Shown here piece after piece: positions 1-7,372 of a DNA stretch of 13,483 bases. Each line of letters starts with the position of its first letter. Positions within the stretch are counted from its first letter, which is position 1. The translations under genes were made by a program, and so were the position numbers. This DNA is from a bacterium (GTDB lineage Bacteria > SZUA-79 > Acidulodesulfobacterales > Acidulodesulfobacteraceae), in contig JAJYHI010000053.1 of NCBI GenBank assembly GCA_021784835.1, forward strand, positions 1 through 13,483, written 5' to 3'. Under the pieces are notes generated by a model. It was not told the origin of the DNA, did no database searches, and saw nothing but the letters and a program-made list of their open reading frames with translations.

Positions 1-686
1 TAGAAACCTGCACGGCATTTAAAATGTTTTTATCCAGTATGTCTGCCCAGTATGGAGCAAGTTCGCAATGTGCCGAACCGGTTACAGGGTCTTCCGGTAT
101 GCCGAATTTCGGCGCAAAAAAACGGCTGACGAAGTCCGCATTATCGCCGGGAGCGGTAACTGATACCCCGCGCAAACCGAGCCGGTTAAGCAACGTCTGG
201 TCAGGAACGATAGAGCGGACGGTTTCTTCGCTGTCATATACGGCAATGTAATCCTGCGCTTCAAGCACCGTAATTGGCGTTTTTCCAAGTCCTTCCGCCA
301 GATAATCCGGCATTACGCTTAATTTAGGCATATATAAGGGAAAATCCATTTCGAGCATATTTCCGTTTTTTCTAACCGTTAAATTCCCGCTTTTAGTTTT
401 AAATACAATATAATCTGCGGAATATCCTATATGTTCGAATATGACGTGAGCCGCCGCCAGAGTTGCATGCCCGCACAGGTCAACCTCTTTAACGGGAGTA
501 AACCACCTTAATTCGAAGTTATTTTCGACAGGCACGAAGAACGCGGTTTCCGAGAGATTGTTTTCTTCGGTGATGGATTGAAGGAGATTATCTTCCGGCC
601 AAATCTGAAGAGAGCAGACTGCGGCGGCATTGCCGCCGAAAACACGGCCGGTAAAATGGGTCTATTTGGAATTGTTTGATTTTCAT
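1..686 (-). pseudogene. PhzF-family isomerase-like protein, frameshifted near its start, 3' end beyond window
   Basis: The minus-strand reading frame gives a clear member of the PhzF phenazine-biosynthesis-like / diaminopimelate-epimerase-fold family. Visible signatures are GRVFGGNAAAV near residue 13, LSETAFF near residue 44 (its Glu, about residue 46, matches the catalytic Glu of PhzF), VDLCGHATLAAAH, and EDPVTGSAHCELAPYW towards the C-terminus. About 228 codons are present. The family usually has 260-300 residues, so the last few dozen lie outside the window. The natural start is the ATG at 686 (MKIKQFQIDPF). One surplus base in the run at 653-656 then shifts the frame, so as written no single frame joins the start to the body and no in-frame start follows nearby. 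It could be a true pseudogene or a sequencing indel. Its role in this organism is unknown; relatives outside phenazine producers are uncharacterised isomerases. It is more GC-rich than the genes upstream. Confidence 0.88.
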
Positions 687-754
687 AATCTTTCATTCTT
701 CAAATAATAAATACGACAGATAAATTTGATGGGATATAATAAATTATTAATCTT

Positions 755-1801
755 CTATTTTTTTTCTTGGTAATATTTTCCGAATTCTTCCAGAAAATTA
801 TTATTATAAAAATCCTTTTTAGGGCCTTCAGGATTATTCGGATCAAGAAAACGCCTTTTGCTTAGATTTTCATCTTCCATTAACTTTTTTTTAATCTCAT
901 AAAACTCTGCATTTAATTTAAGATTAGGAAATTTCGCTTTCAAATGTTTTTTTAAGTCTTCATAATTTAATGGAAATTTTGCTTTCAGCATATCTTCTTC
1001 TTCAAGTCTAATCGCAGGTGCATTTGGATCGTTAGTTATCTTCAGACCGTCTTTTTCAATTTTACTAACTTTAGAAAAAATAACTGGTTTTACATTGCCC
1101 ACAAGCTTTAGTGTCGGCTCTCCACCTTCTTTAAAACTTCCTTCTTTAATAAATTTTATCTTTGGAATTAATTTGCTATCAATTAAAAGTGCACCGCCTT
1201 TCCCCTCAACCTTGCCATTCGCAATATCCAATATAACGGCATTTTCTGCGCCAATCTTAGATATTCTTTCTAAATGACTCATCCAAATCTTTCGCTCTTC
1301 ATTTATGATAGCTTCTAATAATATTTTAAGTTCACCGTATTTAATTTTAGAACTACTCCCGTTATAGCGATAATAAATATCGGCTTCTTTTAATATTTCT
1401 CCAGATTTTGCGCAAACAATCGGTTTATTTTTAGCCTCCTCTATTTTAATGATGCCTATAGTTTTTGAATTTTCATATGTGATAAATTTTTCAAAAATTA
1501 TTTCCGGTAAAAATATGCTATTTAAATATAAAGATATTTTTGCTTCATCTGTTGCCTCAAAATTATTATTTTTTAGACCAATTAAATCTCTCGGATGATC
1601 TTTTATGCCAAACACGATACAACCGCCCTTGGTATTCGCAAAAGCAGCCATAGTTTTGGCATATTCCTCTTTAGAATTCCAGTTAAAGGACTCTTTAAAT
1701 TCAAGTTGACCGCTTTCTCTGGAAATAATTCTATACGGAATTGAATTACTATAAGAAAATATTTTTTTATAACATGCGGAGTTTTTAAAATCTTCTGACA
1801 T
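755..1801 (-). CDS. Schlafen/AlbA_2-domain protein (putative nuclease or DNA-binding effector)
   Basis: A 348-residue cytosolic protein. Residues about 30-165 match the Schlafen AlbA_2 (divergent AAA-4) domain. LEFKESFNW (33-41) is followed by the AFANTKGGCIVFGIKD block (53-68), and the domain ends with an EADIYYRYNGSSSKI stretch. In Schlafen RNases the acidic residues of this fold cleave tRNA. E34, E37 and D68 here are candidates for that triad, but many bacterial AlbA_2 proteins have no proven activity. The C-terminal part, from about residue 265, is lysine-rich and predicted helical (FPLNYEDLKKHLKAKFP, then LDPNNPEGPKKDFY). It resembles a small winged-helix-like region, possibly a DNA contact; this is inference. 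No transmembrane segment is seen. The gene follows the glycosylase-like gene after 113 bases that carry their own promoter-like sequence. No good Shine-Dalgarno is visible before the ATG. Its neighbours suggest an immunity effector or a regulator. Confidence 0.8.
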   Translation of the reverse strand: MSEDFKNSACYKKIFSYSNSIPYRIISRESGQLEFKESFNWNSKEEYAKTMAAFANTKGGCIVFGIKDHPRDLIGLKNNNFEATDEAKISLYLNSIFLPEIIFEKFITYENSKTIGIIKIEEAKNKPIVCAKSGEILKEADIYYRYNGSSSKIKYGELKILLEAIINEERKIWMSHLERISKIGAENAVILDIANGKVEGKGGALLIDSKLIPKIKFIKEGSFKEGGEPTLKLVGNVKPVIFSKVSKIEKDGLKITNDPNAPAIRLEEEDMLKAKFPLNYEDLKKHLKAKFPNLKLNAEFYEIKKKLMEDENLSKRRFLDPNNPEGPKKDFYNNNFLEEFGKYYQEKK

Positions 1802-1876
1802 ATTATTAATTTTATTGGCTCTATGTATTAAATATTTTTATGTTATATTTAAATTCATTATTATATTTTATAGTTC

Positions 1877-1905
1877 TTTATAAAGATAGTAGATATTTTA
1901 ATCAA
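1877..1905 (-). promoter_or_regulatory. Putative sigma-70 promoter for the Schlafen-domain gene
   Basis: On the minus strand TTGATT (1905-1900) and TATAAA (1882-1877) are separated by 17 bases, giving a leader of about 70 bases before the ATG at 1801. The region is almost pure A+T, so chance matches are likely. A palindrome, ATATTTT-GATT-AAAATAT, overlaps the -35 element and could be an operator or a weak hairpin. Confidence 0.35.
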
Positions 1906-1914
1906 AATATTAAT

Positions 1915-2550
1915 TTAATATACTAAAATTAATTTATTATTAATTAAATCCACTATTTCCTGAATATATTCATCGATAATTTTACGTTTATAAACATACA
2001 TGTAAGAAGGGTGGTACGTTGCAATAAACTTTAGATTATCCTTGATATAAGTTTTTGAAAACACATATTTTAAAGCATTATGGCTTAACTCCAGTGCTTC
2101 GATAATAAAATTGGAAACCTGTTCCCCAAACATTATAATGATTTTAGGATTAAATCGATGAATCTCCGAATATAGATGCTCCAAGCAATGCGCCATTTCT
2201 TTTTTATTAGGATACCTTAATTTATTATTTTTATCCACTGGCGGGCATTTAACAAGATTAGTCCGATAAGATATTATATTATCGCTTAATCTTTCCTCTA
2301 TTTTATCAATAATTTTGCCTGTATTAGTTGAACTGCATAAGGGTTCAACTACCTGTTGTTCCTTATCGAACTTTGCAGACAAACCCACAAACATGATATC
2401 GGCAGAATCATTTATTGTATTTACTGATTCATTCAATATATATTTATGGAAATCCTGTTTAGCGGTTTTGCATTGTATATAACATTTATTACAAGCTTTT
2501 CTATTGAATTGTTTACCAAAACTTCTATAAGACGCAAATGTTGTTTTCAT
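1915..2550 (-). CDS. Uracil-DNA-glycosylase superfamily protein, family-4/5-like Fe-S type with altered catalytic motif
   Basis: A 211-residue protein with the layout of Fe-S uracil-DNA glycosylases. C20 and C23 (CNKC), C102 (TNLVKCPP) and C122 (MAHCLEHL) fall where the four cluster ligands of family 4 lie. FNPKIIIMFGEQVSNFII (133-150) matches the usual 'kPkvIv.LG..A' strand, and ATYHPSYM (177-184) matches the motif-B His-Pro loop, with H180. Motif A, normally GEAPG in family 4 or GLAPA in family 5, reads GLSAK (56-60) followed by FDKEQQ, so the family-4 catalytic Glu is missing. Ordinary uracil excision is therefore doubtful; another base lesion, another modified base, or pure binding is possible. 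The start is 11 bases after the stop of the radical-SAM gene with no strong Shine-Dalgarno, which implies one transcript and probable translational coupling. Confidence 0.85.
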   Translation of the reverse strand: MKTTFASYRSFGKQFNRKACNKCYIQCKTAKQDFHKYILNESVNTINDSADIMFVGLSAKFDKEQQVVEPLCSSTNTGKIIDKIEERLSDNIISYRTNLVKCPPVDKNNKLRYPNKKEMAHCLEHLYSEIHRFNPKIIIMFGEQVSNFIIEALELSHNALKYVFSKTYIKDNLKFIATYHPSYMYVYKRKIIDEYIQEIVDLINNKLILVY

Positions 2551-2561
2551 AATAAAAAATA

Positions 2562-3923
2562 TTAGTGGTTAAAAGTTTTCAAAAGATTTGTTTTCTCAAC
2601 AAATCTATTCAAATAATCATCGTTTACGGTGGAATAATTACCTGAGGTAAAGTTAAACAAAATCCTATCTGTAGTCTCTGATAATGCATTATCAGGCGTT
2701 ATTTTTATATCATGATGATTATTCTTGCTTAAAAAATCATTATAAATTTTAGTTCCATGATATAGCCTAAACTTGAATGCGCTTGCTCTAAAGCCTACTC
2801 CAAAATTTTCTGCGGTTTCCTTGAGATTCTCAGCAAGTTCAAATGTTCTATGCATATCATTCTCTGTTTCTTCTGGAAATCCATAAATAAAATAACCCTT
2901 AACACTTATGCCTGCTTTAAAAATTTTTTCGAAAGTTTCTTGAATTTTCATCATGTTATGAAATTTATTTATTTTCTTTAATATTTCTTCAGAACCTGAC
3001 TCGACTCCAATGAATAATTCAATGCATCCGCTTTTTCTTAAATCGCACAACGTTGCAACATTGATATCTTTAAAAGATAAAACATGAGCCATTGAACGCC
3101 AAGACAGGCCTGATTTATTAAATATATCCCCAGCCAACTTTATAGACTCAATATCTCTCAAAAACAAATCGTCTAACACCCTAATGGCATTGACATTGCC
3201 ATTGTATAGGCTTTGAATCTCGGCAATTTCATTTTTTATACTTTGTGCGGACCTACGCCTAATCGGAATGTCTTTATTCAGATTTTTTGCGGCGGCACAA
3301 AAAGCACAACTATATTTACACCCTCTACTGGCAATAATAAAAGCTTCTTTATAGCCCTTCTTATTTTTAGAAGGTTCATTCTCTAAGAACTCCCTATGTA
3401 GATGCAGATCGGAAATTTCTCTGGGAAAAAAAGGACTTTCTGCATCCACTTTAAAAAGTTCTCTCGGAGGATTTTTGCACTCTTTTTCAAAACTAATAGC
3501 ATTATCATTATCTTGAACCAAGGCTGAAAATAAAAAATCAGCTTCCCCGATTATTACAATTATTTTATTATTAGTATTCCAATTAAAAATTTCTTGATAA
3601 AGAAATCTTGCTGCTTGCCCTCCAATTATAAATGTAGTCCTAATTTGACATTTTTCCACTATTTCCCTTACCAAATGCATATTTGTTGTAAAGATATTTA
3701 TACCTACAAATGAAGGGGTGGTTTTTGAGAAATATTGACAAATTTCCTTAACGCCCATTTTATGATATACAGCATCAAGCAGGTTACAATATATGCCATT
3801 GTCTTTTAAATTAGAGGCGATATATGCAAGTCCCATAGGCGGTATCACGTTCTCATCATAATCATGCTGAGATTCTCTAAAAAGCGGAGAATTAACTAAT
3901 AAAACATTTCCTTTAAAGTCCAT
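2562..3923 (-). CDS. B12-binding-domain radical SAM protein
   Basis: A 453-residue enzyme if started at the ATG at 3923, which has GGAG 10 bases upstream. An in-frame TTG three codons earlier is too close to that ribosome site. The N-terminal part (about 1-150) resembles the cobalamin-binding domain of B12-dependent radical SAM enzymes: VLLVNSP (7-13), IPPMGLAYIASNLKDNG (27-43), GINIFTTN and FIIGGQAAR (98-106). The canonical DxHxxG His motif is not exact. The radical SAM core begins with ASRGCKYSCAFCAAA; C202, C206 and C209 form the CxxxCxxC 4Fe-4S site, and GVESGSEEILKKI and YGFPEET follow as usual. Family knowledge predicts SAM cleavage to a 5'-deoxyadenosyl radical, and B12 members often methylate or rearrange unreactive carbons. 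The substrate is unknown. Pairing with the next gene, a DNA-glycosylase relative, suggests a nucleobase or DNA substrate (inference). Confidence 0.88.
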   Translation of the reverse strand: MDFKGNVLLVNSPLFRESQHDYDENVIPPMGLAYIASNLKDNGIYCNLLDAVYHKMGVKEICQYFSKTTPSFVGINIFTTNMHLVREIVEKCQIRTTFIIGGQAARFLYQEIFNWNTNNKIIVIIGEADFLFSALVQDNDNAISFEKECKNPPRELFKVDAESPFFPREISDLHLHREFLENEPSKNKKGYKEAFIIASRGCKYSCAFCAAAKNLNKDIPIRRRSAQSIKNEIAEIQSLYNGNVNAIRVLDDLFLRDIESIKLAGDIFNKSGLSWRSMAHVLSFKDINVATLCDLRKSGCIELFIGVESGSEEILKKINKFHNMMKIQETFEKIFKAGISVKGYFIYGFPEETENDMHRTFELAENLKETAENFGVGFRASAFKFRLYHGTKIYNDFLSKNNHHDIKITPDNALSETTDRILFNFTSGNYSTVNDDYLNRFVEKTNLLKTFNH

Positions 3924-3954
3924 TGCTATCAATCTCCGCGTTTTTTAAGACTTG

Positions 3955-3960
3955 ATTATA
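3955..3960 (-). promoter_or_regulatory. Possible -10 element before the radical-SAM gene
   Basis: The 71-base gap between the methylase stop and the radical-SAM start has a perfect TATAAT on the minus strand, 31 bases before the ATG at 3923. No convincing -35 lies 16-18 bases upstream. It may be a weak internal promoter that lets the radical-SAM/glycosylase pair be expressed apart from the methylase. No terminator hairpin is visible in the gap, so read-through from upstream is also likely. Confidence 0.3.
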
Positions 3961-3994
3961 TAAGCAAATAAATTTTTGATATTTTAATTAGACT

Positions 3995-6900
3995 TTAATA
4001 ATTATCGGTTATTCCCTCGACTATCTTAATTTCTTCATCGGTTAAATTGTATAATCTATAAACAAGCTCGTCAATTTGCCGTTCAAAATCTCCTGTATCC
4101 GCATCTTGATTTTTAGCTTTGGCTTGAAAAATTTTATCGACAATGTCAATGATTGGTTTCTGTTCTTCTTTTGATATTTTAGGAATTGGAAGTTCATCTA
4201 ATTTATATATTTTTATCTCCCCATTTATTCCACCACCCGAATAAAATTTATAAAAAATATTGTAAACTACACCTGAATTTAACATGGCCAATAAATATTT
4301 AAGATTCTTGCCTGTCAAAATATAAGATGTATCATTAATATACATGCCATTATTGTCATATGCAAACATAGGTGATTTAACTATTCTTGAAAAAATAATT
4401 TTTTCTTTTTCAAACTCTGAATGATAAGTTGCAGCACATCGCTGCAAAGCATACCATTCATATCTTTTACCCGTTTCTGCAATATTTCTTTTTTTTAATA
4501 AATATTGAAATCTTAACAAATGAGAATAAACCGTCGGATAATTTTTTCTTAGCAATACTTCAGCTTTTTCAGATGAGCCATCAATCGAATTATCCTCATG
4601 TAGAGGAAAATGCCAAGGAAGAAATAGGAGATATAGACCAGCCCACTTATGGCTATATTTATTAATATCCCTCCCTTTCAGTATAGGCTTTATAATATTT
4701 TCGGTTAATTCTCTTTCCTCCTTGCTTTGACAAGAATTCAGTATTTCGAGCCTTTTTATATTATTGATAATAAAAGCTTCGTTTAGACCTGTTGTAATCC
4801 CGCGATAAATCTTTCCGCCCCATTCTTTTAATAAATCTTTTAAGGGAACCCCTGTTTTTTCAATCTTCGCTTTAATATTCATAACCGCATCGTTTCCAAA
4901 TGTAAAACAATTTAAGTCAAGCGATGCTTGCTTTATTTCAAACCCGTTTTTTTCGAAATAATCGTATAAATCATGTTCTTTATTAAAATCGGACTGTATA
5001 TTTAAAGCGTTTATCATATTATCAATAATGGTCGGTATACAAGAAAGAGCATTTGCTTGTTTTAATTTTTGAAAGATAATAATATTTGTATCCACCGTTG
5101 CCGATTCAAACACTTTATGTCCGCCAAAGTCTATAATATCGAAGATTGCGCTTTTTGATTTTAGAAACTCCCTTAACTTTTGACCGTATTTTGCCCTTAA
5201 CCATTTATTGCTGGATATAAAACAAGAAAAACCACCATCTTTCAATATTTTCCAACTTTTTTCATAAAAATACGTATAAATATCCGATGTAGAGTTATAA
5301 ACTTCATATTTTACCAGTAAAGGCTTATATTCTTTTATTTTTTCCTGCCTTATATACGGCGGATTTGCAATAACAATATCAAACCCTCCGTTGTTGCGGA
5401 ATACTTCAGAAAAATAAATTTCAAAATCAAAATCTTTCTTACCTTCGGTAATACTTAAAATCAGTTCATCTATTTTCTTTTTTAAATCCTTCTTTTTTTC
5501 ATGATTTATTTCTTCGATAATGCTATTTTTATATCGTTCTATTTCATCAAAGCTTTCTTTATTAAATAAATTCAGGTCGGCATTTAAATCTATGCCTAAG
5601 AGCGAATTACCGCGGACTATTTTGTAATCAAGATTAGGTAACGGCTTAATTTGCTCGATATCTTCTTCGTCAACGATGAGCGAAAGCCATAATCTCAGCT
5701 TGGCAATTTCTACCGCACCAGCATTGATATCTACCCCGTAAAGCGAATTTTCTATACATTCGCGCTTAAAATTATAAAGCGACCTATCGCCGCCGCCTTC
5801 CATAAAAATAGAGAGAATATTACGCGCTTTTACTATCTCGCTCATCATTCCGACAAGAAAAGCACCGGAACCGCAAGCGGGATCGCAGACTTTAATAGAG
5901 GCAAGTTTTTCGTCTATTTGTTTTGCATTAGCGCGAATACTTTCAGGTATTTTATGAGAATAATCCTTCGTTTCTTTTTCTTTTAATATAACAGCAGCTT
6001 CATGCTCGCCGACTAATTCTCCGATTTTTATGAACTTAGAAATATCATTCTTTGCAACATTATCTTCTAACCCTGCCGATAAATAACTAACGAGGCTCTC
6101 CTGACACATATAATGCACTATTTCTCTTGGAGTATAAAACGTACCCTGGGTTTTTCTGTCGTTGGATTCTAATAAATTCTCAAATACCTTTCCGAGCATT
6201 TCAGGATCTACCGCTACCTCTTTTTCTAACGGCTCGTCTTCTTTTACGGTAAAATTGTATCGGTCTAAAATATCTAAAATACCGTTGCCTTTGTCGCCTT
6301 CTTTGGTTGCAGTCTGATTTGAAAAAAGCTCGTTCGGCAGGAGAATATCGATATGCACCCAATCGTAATTATTAATGGGGTCAAAAAGACCGCCGTTTAG
6401 AAAAGGAATTTTGCAGTTAAAGCGGCTGTAAAAATTATAATCGCGCTGCTGGGCAAGCGCCTCGTAAAAAAGAGGCTCGAGGATATCGTTAAAAAAATTA
6501 ACGTAATTAATTATTTTCTTTTCAAAAAGTCTGCGCAGGAAATCCTTTGGTCCCGTTCCCCAGTTTTCGTTGCGTCCGACCCCGAACCAACCCTTTTTTT
6601 GTAAAAAATACAGAAATACTATCTGTCCGAGAAGTTTTTCGGTAAAATTTGACGCATCGATATTTTTAGCCTTAAATTCTTCCTTTACTTTCTCATTCGT
6701 TTTTAGAATATCGTCAAGCCGGGCATTAAGCTCCGTAAACAAAGCATAATATTTTGCATAAAATTCTTTGGTTACCGTTTCTATATCAAATGCCGCTTCA
6801 AGTTTAGACAGGGTGGGAGGATTTTCATCATCGCCGACTATGAGGGTGAACCTGCTCTGCGCGGTATGACTGCTTTCATTTTTACCGACTAAAAATGACC

Positions 6901-7357
6901 ATCTTCGCGCAGGCGTAAATTCGTCTTTTATTTTAATCTTTCCGTTTTCTGTCTGTTCAAACCGGTAATCCATCTTTATCAAAGAAAACCGCCAATCGTC
7001 TTTACTGGGGGAAACGAAAGCTACAAGCGCTGCATCTTTTTCACCCCTTTTTTGAAGATACCTTGCAACAAAATTACGCTGAGCTGTTCGCGCTCTTTCA
7101 ATAGAATTTTCTTTCTGCAGATAAACTATCAGAATATCGATTTTCTTTTCTTCCGGGTCGGTATATGTACCAAGGCGTTCGTATGTTTTAACGTAGGGTA
7201 GAAAAGCCTCTTTAATATATCCTGTCTCTCTGACGGGAAAAGCTTTGGATTCGTCAATTTCATTGCAAAGATTTCTTATAAAATTAAGAAATAATTCCTT
7301 ATTAAAATTGTTTTCAAAGGTTTCTTTAACTAATTTTTTAGCCTGCTCTTTATCCAT
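3995..7357 (-). CDS. Eco57I/TaqI-type adenine-specific DNA methyltransferase with target-recognition domain
   Basis: A 1120-residue restriction-modification protein. Residues 1-170 form an N-terminal domain with nuclease-like layout: ERLGTYTDPEEKKIDILIVYL (60-80) puts an Asp where PD-(D/E)xK enzymes have one, but the following E-x-K is not seen. A helical region follows, then GTFYTPREIVHYM (406-418, methylase motif X). SAM-binding motif I is DPACGSGAF (492-500) and catalytic motif IV is NPPY (665-668), as expected for N6-adenine methylation. A TaqI-like specificity region begins at IYRGITTGLNEAFII (850-864) and continues with IKPILKGRDINKY (889-901). The C-terminus (LPIPKISKEEQ onward) is typical of these recognition domains. 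It starts 15 bases after the helicase stop with only a weak AGAG ribosome site, so the two are almost surely cotranscribed. Type IIG enzymes are similar in build but carry an intact nuclease; here cleavage may come from the partner. Confidence 0.92.
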   Translation of the reverse strand: MDKEQAKKLVKETFENNFNKELFLNFIRNLCNEIDESKAFPVRETGYIKEAFLPYVKTYERLGTYTDPEEKKIDILIVYLQKENSIERARTAQRNFVARYLQKRGEKDAALVAFVSPSKDDWRFSLIKMDYRFEQTENGKIKIKDEFTPARRWSFLVGKNESSHTAQSRFTLIVGDDENPPTLSKLEAAFDIETVTKEFYAKYYALFTELNARLDDILKTNEKVKEEFKAKNIDASNFTEKLLGQIVFLYFLQKKGWFGVGRNENWGTGPKDFLRRLFEKKIINYVNFFNDILEPLFYEALAQQRDYNFYSRFNCKIPFLNGGLFDPINNYDWVHIDILLPNELFSNQTATKEGDKGNGILDILDRYNFTVKEDEPLEKEVAVDPEMLGKVFENLLESNDRKTQGTFYTPREIVHYMCQESLVSYLSAGLEDNVAKNDISKFIKIGELVGEHEAAVILKEKETKDYSHKIPESIRANAKQIDEKLASIKVCDPACGSGAFLVGMMSEIVKARNILSIFMEGGGDRSLYNFKRECIENSLYGVDINAGAVEIAKLRLWLSLIVDEEDIEQIKPLPNLDYKIVRGNSLLGIDLNADLNLFNKESFDEIERYKNSIIEEINHEKKKDLKKKIDELILSITEGKKDFDFEIYFSEVFRNNGGFDIVIANPPYIRQEKIKEYKPLLVKYEVYNSTSDIYTYFYEKSWKILKDGGFSCFISSNKWLRAKYGQKLREFLKSKSAIFDIIDFGGHKVFESATVDTNIIIFQKLKQANALSCIPTIIDNMINALNIQSDFNKEHDLYDYFEKNGFEIKQASLDLNCFTFGNDAVMNIKAKIEKTGVPLKDLLKEWGGKIYRGITTGLNEAFIINNIKRLEILNSCQSKEERELTENIIKPILKGRDINKYSHKWAGLYLLFLPWHFPLHEDNSIDGSSEKAEVLLRKNYPTVYSHLLRFQYLLKKRNIAETGKRYEWYALQRCAATYHSEFEKEKIIFSRIVKSPMFAYDNNGMYINDTSYILTGKNLKYLLAMLNSGVVYNIFYKFYSGGGINGEIKIYKLDELPIPKISKEEQKPIIDIVDKIFQAKAKNQDADTGDFERQIDELVYRLYNLTDEEIKIVEGITDNY

Positions 7358-7372
7358 AATATTTTAACTCTG

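Noticed and set aside
1891..1910. AT palindrome as a terminator after the glycosylase-like gene
   Set aside because: The stem is A+T only with no GC core and coincides with a better explained -35 region.
2562..3923. Prokaryotic viperin
   Set aside because: The protein has a CxxxCxxC radical-SAM site, but the long B12-type N-terminal domain and the length of about 450 residues do not fit viperins, which are nearer 300 residues without that domain.
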